Assembly (NCBI RefSeq): GCF_020618415.1
Contig: NZ_CP085345.1
Location: 1,860,001-1,924,000 of the forward strand
Source: Cupriavidus sp. MP-37
GTDB taxonomy: Bacteria > Pseudomonadota > Gammaproteobacteria > Burkholderiales > Burkholderiaceae
DNA: 64,000 bases
Reading direction: 5' to 3'
Shown here: positions 21,133 to 29,581 of the stretch, in pieces
How the letters are laid out: the number at the start of each line of letters is the position of its first letter
How positions within the stretch are numbered: position 1 is the stretch's first letter
Program-made: the position numbers and the translations under genes
The notes under the pieces: generated by a model
Told to the model about the DNA's origin: nothing
The model's database searches: none
The model's input: only the letters and a program-made list of their open reading frames with translations

Positions 21133-21807
21133 TCAGCAGCCCAGCGCGCCGATATAGCCGGGCAGGTCCCTGGCCTCGCGCGAGTGCGCCAGCCGGAAGG
21201 CGCTCGCCACCGCAAAGGCGAAGTGATGCGGCGTGTCGAACGGCCCCGGCACGTGGCGCCGGAAGAAGTCGGCCCAGCGGAAATCGAGGTAGGCGGTCTT
21301 GACCTTGCGATAGCCGCCGGCCAGCTGCACGAAGGCCTCCAGGCTGCGGTACGGGTCGTCGCGCATGTCGTGGATGGCGTCGGGAAGTTCGGTCAGCGGC
21401 CGCCGGCGGCCGTGCTCGTCGTAGGGATGGACCATGTGGTTGGCGACCATGTAGCGCCAGAACGCGGGTACGTCCATGTCGCTCAGGTCGGCGCGGACGA
21501 TGCCGGGCACATGCGTGAGTCCCAGGTCATGCCAGGCACGCACCCAGTGGTGGTGGTCGACCACATAGAGCGCCTGCTCCGGTCCGATCACCAGGTGCAC
21601 GCGATGGCGGTCCAGGAACGCCGCGCGCGCTTCGGGCGCAACGCGCCGCGTGGTGTGTACCTTCTGCGCCACGTGGTAGCCGCCCACCGTGATCTGGGTG
21701 GGACGCAGCGCATCCAGCGGCACCATCAGCTTGCTGTCAGGCGCCAGCTTGCGCGGCGCCCGTCGCAGTGCGGGCGCCGTGCGCGCGGGGGCCTGGCCGG
21801 AGGTCAA
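21133..21807 (-). CDS. ParB-like nuclease-fold protein, copy 1
   Basis: A protein of up to 224 residues in the ParB-like family (PF08857). It has LRPTQITVGGYHV, the conserved VVDHHHWVRAWHDLG, HPYDEHGRR and MRDDPYRSLEAFV. These families share the ParB/sulfiredoxin fold but are not shown to bind centromeres. The reading frame opens at TTG (21807), 3 nt past the BON stop codon with a weak AAGAG upstream; the first ATG would be at 21726. It faces topoisomerase IB, and a paralogue lies at 24837-25598. Confidence 0.8.
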   Translation of the reverse strand: MTSGQAPARTAPALRRAPRKLAPDSKLMVPLDALRPTQITVGGYHVAQKVHTTRRVAPEARAAFLDRHRVHLVIGPEQALYVVDHHHWVRAWHDLGLTHVPGIVRADLSDMDVPAFWRYMVANHMVHPYDEHGRRRPLTELPDAIHDMRDDPYRSLEAFVQLAGGYRKVKTAYLDFRWADFFRRHVPGPFDTPHHFAFAVASAFRLAHSREARDLPGYIGALGC

Positions 21808-21810
21808 GGC

Positions 21811-23031
21811 TCAGCTCTTGTTGAGCGTGCGGTCCGGCGAAGTCGCGCCGGACGGCGTCGTGCCGGTACTGCCGCTCGCGGTGTCGCCGCCCACCTCGGA
21901 GCCCGCGGCCCACGAACTGCCCGCTTGGCGCTGCACGCGCAGGCGGTTGTCGACCTCGGTGACGCCGAACACGGCGTCGGCGATTTCCTCGACCACGTAT
22001 TTCTCGCGGCGCTCGCTGACGGTGCCGTCAAGCGTCACGACCCCGTTCGCCACCTCGACGGTGACCTCGCCGACGTCGATATACGGGTTCATCGCCAGTC
22101 GTTCGCACACGTCCTCGCGCACGCGCTCGTCAGAGCGGCGGTAACCCTTGGGACCGGTTGCACGGCGGCCGGCATGCTGCCCGCCCTGCGTGCCGGAGGC
22201 GCTGGCCTGGCCGGCGTAGGGCGTGCGGCGCCGGTAGCCCGGATCGTCCGGATAGACGCGCTGCCCGCCGCTGAACGACTGGCCGCCGCGGCCCGGATCG
22301 CCGAAGTAGCCGCCGCCATAGCTGGGCTGTCCGCCGCGCTGGGCACGGTCGCGCTCGCTGCCTTCTTGCCAGTGCATGGCGCGGCCGCCTTCACTGCGGC
22401 CGCGTCCGGAGCCCCAGCCGCCCTGGCCGCGCTGCGTGCGTTGGTCTCGTTCGCTGCGTTCGCTGCGTTCGTCGCGCTCGTAGCGTTCCCCGCCGCCGCC
22501 ACCGGCTTCGCTGCGGCGCCCGCGCGGGCCGAAGCGGTCTTCGCCGCGATAGCCGTAGCCCGATTCGCGTTCCTCGCTGCGGTAGCCGCTGTCCTGCTGC
22601 GATGGCCGGTAGCCGCCATAGGCGCTGCTGTACGGATGGCCGCTGCCGCCGACATCGGCGGCGCCATAGCCGCGCTCGCCCCAGCTGCTGCGCCGCTGGC
22701 CCGCGGGCGTGTCCTGCTCATACCAGGGGCCGCCGTGGCGCGAGGATTCGCGCTCGCCGCCCATGCCGCGGCCCTGGCCGCGGCTTTCGTCCCGGCGGCT
22801 TTCGTTGCCGCGGCCTTCCTCCCAGCCCTGGTCGCGGCTGGCATAGCCATAGCCACCATACTCGCCGCGCGGCTGGCTGCCTGCCCCGCGCCAGTCCTCG
22901 CCCCATTCCTGCCCCCAGTCCTCCGAGCCGCGGCCCTCGCTTTCATCGCGCATCCTCTGCTCGGGGCCGCGGTCGCGGCGTTGCGCTTCGGGCCGGCCGC
23001 GGCTGCCGCGGTCATTGCGGAAGTTGAACAT
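21811..23031 (-). CDS. BON-domain protein with long Arg/Gly/Tyr-rich disordered arm, copy 1
   Basis: A 406-residue protein. Residues 1-290 are a disordered Arg/Gly/Glu/Tyr/Ser-rich arm with local ERSERSERD repeats. Residues about 296-365 are a BON domain preceded by GPKGYRRSDERVREDVCERL. A Gly/Ser/Thr tail closes the protein. Such arms favour multivalent contacts with RNA, membranes or other proteins; condensate formation is only a hypothesis. No signal peptide is seen. AGGAGG precedes ATG 23031. A same-architecture paralogue is at 51877-52980. The ParB-like gene follows at once. Confidence 0.82.
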   Translation of the reverse strand: MFNFRNDRGSRGRPEAQRRDRGPEQRMRDESEGRGSEDWGQEWGEDWRGAGSQPRGEYGGYGYASRDQGWEEGRGNESRRDESRGQGRGMGGERESSRHGGPWYEQDTPAGQRRSSWGERGYGAADVGGSGHPYSSAYGGYRPSQQDSGYRSEERESGYGYRGEDRFGPRGRRSEAGGGGGERYERDERSERSERDQRTQRGQGGWGSGRGRSEGGRAMHWQEGSERDRAQRGGQPSYGGGYFGDPGRGGQSFSGGQRVYPDDPGYRRRTPYAGQASASGTQGGQHAGRRATGPKGYRRSDERVREDVCERLAMNPYIDVGEVTVEVANGVVTLDGTVSERREKYVVEEIADAVFGVTEVDNRLRVQRQAGSSWAAGSEVGGDTASGSTGTTPSGATSPDRTLNKS

Positions 23032-23379
23032 ATCTGCCTCCTGGCTGTGAGGCCCCGCGCGCTGGCACTGCCCCGGGGGAAGTGCGGCAGGCGCCGGAAG
23101 CCGTTGACGTTTCGGACATGGAGAAGGCCGCAAAATCCGTGCCCCGGCGCGTAGACGAAGCGGCGCAGCGTGGCATCCCGGTGCGCTGTAAGGATTGCCG
23201 TGCGATGTAAGGGTTACGGGCAGCGCGCCGCGGCGTGCGCGGCGGCGCGCGGCGGCATGCGGGCCCGGGCCTTGCGCTTTGCGGCATGGAACTTGCGCGC
23301 CACCCTGGCATCTTGCATGGCCGCGGCGCGCCGTCACGCCGGCGTCGCATGGCGCGGCCACCCCCGACAGGAGACTGCC
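23032..23379. other. Divergent gap between BON and SDR genes
   Basis: These 348 bp carry no gene I can support. Two TGTAAG hexamers (23187-23192 and 23206-23211) sit in a 19-bp near-repeat (GTGCGCTGTAAGG then GTGCGATGTAAGG), upstream of the SDR gene. A promoter role is possible. Confidence 0.4.
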
Positions 23380-24237
<858 letters not shown>

Positions 24238-24403
24238 GCGACCGGCTTTGCGCCATCCGCGCATGTAGTTCCGGGGGCCGCATTTGCAAATATTGCATGC
24301 AGCGGTCCCGCCGCCTGCCACGCCGTGCAGATCCTGCGCGGGCGTGGCTCTTGCAATACGGGTGAGATCAGCCGACTGCCATCGCCAATCCCTGGGAGGC
24401 ATC

Positions 24404-24853
24404 ATGTCATCGATTATCGCGGGACGTTTCGATTCGCTCGCCAGCGCCGAAGATGCCGCGCGCACGCTGTTCGCGCGCGGGTTCTCGGTCTGGGATGTAT
24501 CCATCGTGTCAGTGCGGGAACCCGCCGCGGACCAGCAAGACAGCGCGCCGCAGCAGCCCGCCGACAACGTCATGCTGGCCGCTTGCGTCAACAACGGGCT
24601 GGGTTCGGTGGTGATCGACGTGCTGCGCGAAAGCGGCGCCAGCCAGCTGGAGCGCGCGCAGGGCACCTGGGAATGCGGCCAGTGGACCGATTTCGATCCG
24701 GCCCGGCGCGGCGAGCCGGTGCGCGAGGGCGAGGGCGAGTACTGGCCGCGGCCGCTGGCCAGCGACGCCACCGCCGAGGAGAGCACCGGCAACGAAGACC
24801 CCGGCAGCGAACTGGAACATTTCGTCAATCAGAAACGTGTCGAACACGACTGA
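24404..24853 (+). CDS. Soluble paralogue of the glycine-zipper stress protein
   Basis: A 149-residue protein. Its start (SSIIAGRFDSLASAEDAART) and its later part (RAQGTWECGQWTDFDPARRG) match the two ends of the protein at 14701-15291. The glycine-zipper membrane segments are missing and replaced by a short Gln/Asp-rich linker, so this copy should be cytoplasmic. A Glu-rich tail follows. GGGAGG precedes ATG 24404. Its stop overlaps the next gene by 17 bp, which suggests coupled expression with the ParB-like protein. Confidence 0.78.
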   Translation: MSSIIAGRFDSLASAEDAARTLFARGFSVWDVSIVSVREPAADQQDSAPQQPADNVMLAACVNNGLGSVVIDVLRESGASQLERAQGTWECGQWTDFDPARRGEPVREGEGEYWPRPLASDATAEESTGNEDPGSELEHFVNQKRVEHD

Positions 24854-25598
24854 ACGCCGCGCCGGGCCGGATGACCTGGCTGCGGACGCTGCACCCGTGA
24901 CCGCGCCGCGCTGTCCGCGCGGCAAGGCCGTCGCCGAACTAGCCAGGCTGCGCCCGACCCAGCTGACGCTGGGCTACATCCACGTGCACCACAAGATGGA
25001 AGTCACGCAGCGCCACGCCGATCCGGAAGACCGCGAGGCGCTGCAGCGCTTCATGCGCCGGCATCGCATCAAGACCGTCGCCGGCCCGGGCGGAGAGCTC
25101 TATATCGTGGATCACCACCATTGGGCGCGCGCGTGGCTCGATCTCGGCTACCAGCTCGCCCCGGTGCGGGTGCTGGAAGACTTCAGCCATCTGGACGGCG
25201 CCGCGTTCTGGAAGCGCATGCGCCAACTGGGCCATGTCCATCCCTACGATGAGCGCGGCAAGCGGCTCGGGCCCAGGGCCTTGCCTTCGACCGTGCGCAG
25301 CATGCGCGACGACCCGTACCGCAGCCTGGCCGCCTTTGCCCGTGAAGCGGGCGCGTACCGCAAGCCGGGCAGCGCCTATGGCGACTTCTGCTGGGCCGGG
25401 TTCCTGCGCAAGCGGGTCGAGCAGGATCTCGACAGCGTTGCCGGCTTCGGGCTGGCGCTGGCGGAATCGATCAAGCTCGCCCGCAGCGCCCGGGCCAGGC
25501 GCCTGCCCGGCTATTGCGGCGGCCCGCTGGAGGGCAAGACCGGCCAACCTGCGAAGCCATTGAAGACGGGCAAGGGCAAAAACGGCAGGGACGGATAG
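24837..25598 (+). CDS. ParB-like nuclease-fold protein, copy 2
   Basis: A protein of up to 253 residues, homologous to 21133-21807: LRPTQLTLGYIHVHHKM, IVDHHHWARAWLDLG, HPYDERGKRL and MRDDPYRSLAAFAREAGAYRK line up. The frame opens at GTG 24837 inside the upstream gene; another GTG at 24897 is possible. A basic Gly/Lys tail ends the protein, recalling the tail of topoisomerase IB. It belongs to PF08857; nuclease activity is not established. Confidence 0.8.
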   Translation: MSNTTERRAGPDDLAADAAPVTAPRCPRGKAVAELARLRPTQLTLGYIHVHHKMEVTQRHADPEDREALQRFMRRHRIKTVAGPGGELYIVDHHHWARAWLDLGYQLAPVRVLEDFSHLDGAAFWKRMRQLGHVHPYDERGKRLGPRALPSTVRSMRDDPYRSLAAFAREAGAYRKPGSAYGDFCWAGFLRKRVEQDLDSVAGFGLALAESIKLARSARARRLPGYCGGPLEGKTGQPAKPLKTGKGKNGRDG

Positions 25599-25600
25599 CA

Positions 25601-25626
25601 ACAGGGCAGGCGCGCGCCTGCCCTGT
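25601..25626. terminator. Perfect 26-bp palindrome after the ParB-like gene
   Basis: Both 13-bp arms pair exactly, starting two bases after the stop codon. There is no T-run, so it may act as an RNA 3'-end stabiliser, a weak two-way terminator or a protein site. The adjoining genes are convergent. Confidence 0.55.
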
Positions 25627-25657
25627 GTTGGAAATACGCCGCGCTGCCAGCGCGGGT

Positions 25658-25679
25658 CCGGCCTCCCGCGAGAGGCCGG
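25658..25679. terminator. Hairpin at the end of the DUF3008 gene
   Basis: Arms CCGGCCTC (25658-25665) and GAGGCCGG (25672-25679) flank a 6-nt loop, 11 bp beyond the DUF3008 stop on the minus strand. No T-run follows. Confidence 0.4.
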
Positions 25680-25689
25680 CGCTTGCCCG

Positions 25690-25878
25690 TCAACGTTCCG
25701 ACTTGTGCTTCGGCATGCCCTTGGTCTTGGTCGAAGCCATCTTTTCGAGTTCCTTCTCGCTCATCGACTTGGCCATCGAGCGGGAAGGTCCCTTGAGCGA
25801 ACCGGCCTTCTTTTCGCCGCGCTTTGCGGAGAGCGCCGCTCCGGCGGCCTGCTGTTGCGCCTTGGATTTTGCTGGCAT
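25690..25878 (-). CDS. DUF3008 family small basic protein
   Basis: This is a 62-residue, Lys/Ala/Ser-rich protein typical of DUF3008: it opens MPAKSKAQQQAAGAALSAKR and includes SMSEKELEKMAST. The family is widespread, short and uncharacterised, and often found with stress genes. AAGGAG precedes ATG 25878. An array of five 8-bp repeats lies 6 bp upstream of that ribosome site. Confidence 0.85.
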   Translation of the reverse strand: MPAKSKAQQQAAGAALSAKRGEKKAGSLKGPSRSMAKSMSEKELEKMASTKTKGMPKHKSER

Positions 25879-25896
25879 CTCAGTCTCCTTGCGAAA

Positions 25897-25936
25897 GGTG
25901 AAAAGGTGAAAAGGTGGAAAGGTGGAAAGGTGGAAA
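25897..25936. repeat. Five 8-bp tandem repeats before the DUF3008 ribosome site
   Basis: Two units of GGTGAAAA are followed by three of GGTGGAAA, in register. On the transcribed strand they lie just upstream of AAGGAG. Slippage here would change spacing in the promoter or leader in 8-bp steps. Confidence 0.85.
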
Positions 25937-26062
25937 GGACCGGGCGCACGCTGACGCGCGTGCCCGCGCTTCGTTATAGGCGCCAGGCGCGGCCGCGACA
26001 AGCGCGGCCGGCGCGCAACACCGATTGCGCGCACTGTGCCGCGGCTCGCTGCCGGCCGGACG

Positions 26063-26221
26063 CTAGATGCGCCCCAGCACCACCAGCAGCACCACGATCA
26101 GGACGATCAGCCCGAGGCCGCCGCTCGGCCAGTAGCCCCAGCCGGAACTGTACGGCCAGGCCGGCAGGGCGCCGATCAGCAGCAGGACGAGAATGATCAG
26201 AAGGATGGTGCCGATGCCCAT
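26063..26221 (-). CDS. DUF3309 family small membrane protein
   Basis: A 52-residue protein with two hydrophobic segments (about 3-20 and 36-52) joined by AWPYSSGWGYWPSGG, the DUF3309 pattern. It should be a small inner-membrane hairpin. AAGGAGC precedes the ATG at 26221. Function is unknown. Confidence 0.85.
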   Translation of the reverse strand: MGIGTILLIILVLLLIGALPAWPYSSGWGYWPSGGLGLIVLIVVLLVVLGRI

Positions 26222-26468
26222 GGCGTGCTCCTTGTTCGTGGATCGGGGAAGCCGCGCGGCTTCCGCTCCGAGGCGGCCCCGCAGAGCCATCCGCTTACCG
26301 TTCAGCGTATAACAAGGGGTGCGGGCATCCCTCCGGGCAGGGACTGATATCGGTGTAGGAATCGGACGACGCCCGGGTGCGGGCAAGGCGACCCGCGCGG
26401 CGCCCGCTGGCGCGCCGCTGCGGTGCAAAAGCCCCGTGCGCAAGCCTGGCAGGACGCTCAGGCGGTGT

Positions 26469-27122
26469 TCAGGCCGTGTTCAGGCCGTGTTCCACGGCAT
26501 AGACCGCCACCTGCACGCGGCTGGCCAGGTTGAGCTTCTTCAGGATGTTCTGCACGTGGATCTTCACCGTGCTTTCGGCCACGCCCAGGTCGCGCGCGAT
26601 CTCCTTGTTGCTTTCTCCGCGCGCCAGGCCCTGCACGATCTCGCGCTCGCGCGCGGTCAGCCGCGGCGCGTCTTCCTGGCGCGGCGCGGCCGGCGGCGCG
26701 GGCGCGCGGAACTGGGCCACCAGCTTGGCGGTCATGCTGTCGGAGATCACCGGCTCGCCGGCGGCGGCGCGGCGGATACCGGCTATCAGCGCCTCGGTCT
26801 CGATGTTCTTGATCAGGTAGCCGCGCGCGCCGCCGCGCAGCGCGGCGGCCAGTTCCTCGGCCTCCTCGGACACCGTCAGCACGATCACCGCGGTCTGCGG
26901 CAGGTCTTCGACCAGCAGCTGCAGCGCCTCGAGTCCGGACAGGCCGGGCATGTTCAGGTCCAGCAGGATCACGTCGGGGCGGTGCTGCTTGGCGCGCTTG
27001 ATGCCTTCCACGCCGTCGGCGGCTTCGTCGACGATCTCGAAGTCGGCCTGGCGCTGCAACAGCGCGCGGATGCCCGAGCGGAACAGGGTGTGGTCGTCGA
27101 TCAGCAGGATGCGGATGGTCAT
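26469..27122 (-). CDS. NarL-type response regulator
   Basis: A 217-residue NarL/FixJ-family regulator. The receiver (1-120) has D9, D10, phospho-acceptor D55 and a conserved Lys in GYLIKNIETE. The LuxR-type helix-turn-helix (150-210) has LTAREREIVQGLARGESNKE and ESTVKIHVQNILKKL. Its ATG overlaps the end of the sensor gene by 4 nt (ATGA). The sensor is NarX-like, so nitrate or nitrite control of the anaerobic genes nearby is the natural hypothesis. The last codons lie in an imperfect 11-bp repeat (26462-26494). Confidence 0.88.
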   Translation of the reverse strand: MTIRILLIDDHTLFRSGIRALLQRQADFEIVDEAADGVEGIKRAKQHRPDVILLDLNMPGLSGLEALQLLVEDLPQTAVIVLTVSEEAEELAAALRGGARGYLIKNIETEALIAGIRRAAAGEPVISDSMTAKLVAQFRAPAPPAAPRQEDAPRLTAREREIVQGLARGESNKEIARDLGVAESTVKIHVQNILKKLNLASRVQVAVYAVEHGLNTA

Positions 27123-29161
27123 GGCTGGGTCTCGCTCGGGAGGGCGGGGCTGCTAAGGCTGCCAAGGCTGCCAAGGCTGGCCACGCTGGTGATGGGATTG
27201 GCGCTGCGGTCGCGCCGGGCGGCGCCGTGGCTGCCGGCGGGCAGCACCAGTTCGATGCGCACGCCGCGGCCGGGGCTGGCCTGCACGTGCAGCTGCGCCC
27301 CCAGCCGCGCGGCGCGCTCGCGCATGATGCGCAGGCCGATATGGGCATCGGCGCGGGTAGCCAGTTCGTCGGGATCGAAGCCCTCGCCGTCGTCCTGCAC
27401 CACCAGGCGGAAGTCGCGGCCATGGCTGAGCGCCACCGCCACGTGCGCCGCCAGCGCGTGCTTGCGTACGTTGGAGAGCGCCTCCTGCAGGATGAACAGC
27501 ACCTGCAGCTGTTGCTCGGGCGACAGCGGCCAGGCGCCGCCGCGTTCGTCGATGGCCAGCGTGGCCTCGGTGCGGCATTGCCGGCGGAAGCGCTCGACGG
27601 TCTCTTCCACCGCCGGGCGCAGCTCGCCGGTGCCCAGGCGCGAGCGGAAGTTGTTGAGCAGCTCGCGCACGTCCTGGTAGCTCTCTTCCACCCCATGGCG
27701 CAGCATCGGTACCAGTTCGCGGGTCTCGGCCAGGTCATCGCGCGCGACCGCGTCGTCGAGCAGCTGCACCTGCAGGTTCAGGTAGTTCAGCCCCTGGGCG
27801 ATGCTGTCGTGCAGCCCCTGCGCCACCAGGTTGCGCTCTTCCACCACCGCCAGCTGGCGCGCCGTGGCGGACAGGCGCAGGTGTTCCAGCGCGGTGCCCA
27901 GGTGCTGCGCCAGCGTCTGCAGCAATTGCCGGTCCGACGGCGGCAGCTTGCGCGGCGCGCGGAAGTGCAGCGCGAACATGCCGGTGGCGCCGCGCTGGCT
28001 GGCAATGCGGAACGCCGCCAGCGACTGGAAGCCATCGCGGCCGCACGGCGTCTCGTCGGCCGCGCCCGCATGCGCGCCGCGCAGGTCGACGATGGCGATC
28101 ACCGGCGCGCGCGTGGCATCGCCGCAATGGCAGCCGCTGGCCGACGCGCAGGAGTCGGCCTCGGCCAGCGCCGCGGGCAGGCCGGCGGCCGCCAGCAGGT
28201 GCATCCGGCCGTGGCGGCTGTCGAGCACGCGCACGCTGCCGCCGTCGGCGTCGAACTGGCGCATCACCCGCGCCAGGAAGCCTTGCGCCATGGCCTCGGC
28301 GTCGGCGGCCTGGTTCAGGAAGGCGGCCATCTCGTACAGCGTTTCCAGGTCGCGGTTGTGGCGCTCCAGCTCGGCGGTCTTCTGCGCCACGCGCGCTTCG
28401 AGGTCGTGGTACAGGCCCTGCAGCTCGCCCGCCATGCGGTTGAAGCCCTCGCTGAGCGAGCCGAACTCATCGCGGCTTTCCACCGGCAGGCGCAGCGAGA
28501 ATTCCCGCCCGGCCATGCGCCGCAAGCCGTCCTGCAGGCGCAGCACCGGCAGGATGATCCACAGGTAGAGCAGGTAGATCACGGCCACCGTGCCGATGCA
28601 GGCCATCAGCGCCAGCGCGGTTTGCGACAGGCGCAGCAGGTCGGTCTTGCGCGCGCTGTTGCGTTCGATCATGCCGACCAGGCGGTCGGCCTGGGCGACA
28701 AAACCCGGCAGCGCGGCGATGTACGCGGCAGGCGACGCGCCGGCCACCGCCAGCGGCCGCAGCCGTTGTTGCCAGTCATGGGTGACGCGGTCCAGTTGCG
28801 TGTGGATGGCGGGCTCGTCCGGCAGGAACAGCGGCCGCGCCGCGTCGCCCTTCTTCAGCAGCGCCAGCGTCGCGTCCAGCGCCTGCATGTGGGTGCCCAG
28901 GTCATTGGCGCGGCCCGCGTGCGCCAGCGCCAGCTCGATCGCCACGCGGTTGGCGCGCATGCGCAGGCTGCCGGCATCGTTGATGGCCGCGCCGGCGCCT
29001 TCCAGCTTCCAGGACAGCCAGAGCGTGCCGGAGATCATCCCCAGCACCACCAGCAGCACGGCCAGCGACAGCGAGATGATGCGCGTGGAAAGACGGTGGC
29101 GCAGCGCGGGCAACGCGGACGCCGCCGTGGCAGGGGCGGCAGGAGGATCGGTATCGGGCAT
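27119..29161 (-). CDS. NarX-like membrane sensor kinase
   Basis: About 680 residues from the ATG at 29161. The order is a membrane helix (about 27-45), a periplasmic part that begins with the P-box-like INDAGSLRMRANRVAIELA, a second helix, HAMP, a GAF-like module with a Cys cluster (CASASGCHC), HisKA_3 with HDSIAQGLNYLNLQ, and a HATPase. In NarX the P-box binds nitrate or nitrite and the Cys region modulates signalling. A GTG at 29248 could add 29 residues. The gene is co-transcribed with the NarL-type regulator. Ligand identity is inference. Confidence 0.85.
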   Translation of the reverse strand: MPDTDPPAAPATAASALPALRHRLSTRIISLSLAVLLVVLGMISGTLWLSWKLEGAGAAINDAGSLRMRANRVAIELALAHAGRANDLGTHMQALDATLALLKKGDAARPLFLPDEPAIHTQLDRVTHDWQQRLRPLAVAGASPAAYIAALPGFVAQADRLVGMIERNSARKTDLLRLSQTALALMACIGTVAVIYLLYLWIILPVLRLQDGLRRMAGREFSLRLPVESRDEFGSLSEGFNRMAGELQGLYHDLEARVAQKTAELERHNRDLETLYEMAAFLNQAADAEAMAQGFLARVMRQFDADGGSVRVLDSRHGRMHLLAAAGLPAALAEADSCASASGCHCGDATRAPVIAIVDLRGAHAGAADETPCGRDGFQSLAAFRIASQRGATGMFALHFRAPRKLPPSDRQLLQTLAQHLGTALEHLRLSATARQLAVVEERNLVAQGLHDSIAQGLNYLNLQVQLLDDAVARDDLAETRELVPMLRHGVEESYQDVRELLNNFRSRLGTGELRPAVEETVERFRRQCRTEATLAIDERGGAWPLSPEQQLQVLFILQEALSNVRKHALAAHVAVALSHGRDFRLVVQDDGEGFDPDELATRADAHIGLRIMRERAARLGAQLHVQASPGRGVRIELVLPAGSHGAARRDRSANPITSVASLGSLGSLSSPALPSETQP

Positions 29162-29515
29162 GGCGGTATCGGGGGCTACCAGGGGGACCTGTCGCGGGCC
29201 TGTCGCGGGAGCCGGGCAGCGGCCCGACGGCCATGGCAACAGGGTCACGCAGGGGTCGGAAGCGATTTTCCCCGCGCGACAGGGCAGGCTCCCTGCGCAA
29301 GATCAAGGAAACCCGGCTTTGCTACGCGTATGTGCGGGCAGCGGCGCATCGGCGCCATTGCATGTGGTGCCAGGGCGTGTTTCATCACACCGTGATATTT
29401 GTGGTCGCGCCGCAGTTGCCGTCGCACTTGCCGTCGCACTTGGCGCTGGTCAAATCCCTGCGCGGCGCGGCGGCCTAGCATCGGGCCTTTTGTCAGAACG
29501 GCTGAGAAAGGAGCG
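29162..29515. promoter_or_regulatory. Divergent control region of narX-like and leader/membrane-protein genes
   Basis: No gene is visible. On the plus side it holds a 12-bp perfect duplication (TTGCCGTCGCAC at 29416-29427 and 29428-29439), then an FNR-like box and a TAGCAT element. I see no clear box for the narX direction. Confidence 0.5.
29440..29481 (+). promoter_or_regulatory. FNR/DNR-type promoter of the leader and membrane protein
   Basis: TTGGCGCTGGTCAA (29440-29453) resembles a CRP/FNR-superfamily site. Exactly 22 bp later is TAGCAT (29476-29481). If TAGCAT is the -10, the box centre is at -41.5, the class II activator position. Transcription would start near 29488. The same layout precedes ubiU. 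Confidence 0.65.
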
Positions 29516-29581
29516 ATGGCCATGTCCACCACGAGCGGCGCACGCATGCGTCACCACCGTCACGCCACGGCGCGCGCATGA
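29516..29581 (+). CDS. 21-residue leader peptide, coupled to the next gene
   Basis: A short ORF has an excellent AAAGGAG before its ATG and overlaps the next start by ATGA (29578-29581). The peptide is MAMSTTSGARMRHHRHATAR plus a final Ala, with an RHHRH cluster. The next gene lacks a ribosome site of its own outside this ORF, so translation is probably coupled. The His/Arg cluster could bind metal or stall ribosomes, which is speculative. Confidence 0.6.
   Translation: MAMSTTSGARMRHHRHATARA

Noticed and set aside
26247..26264. 18-bp palindrome upstream of the DUF3309 gene
   Set aside because: Palindromes of this length are common in such GC-rich leaders, and nothing else links it to an operator.
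29310..29325. FNR-like half-site (AAGATCAA) upstream of the NarX-like gene
   Set aside because: Only the ATCAA half is present; the left half matches at two of five positions.
27227..29395. 722-codon open frame opposite the NarX-like gene
   Set aside because: The minus strand encodes a full sensor kinase with conserved motifs; the plus frame is Gln/Arg/His-rich noise.
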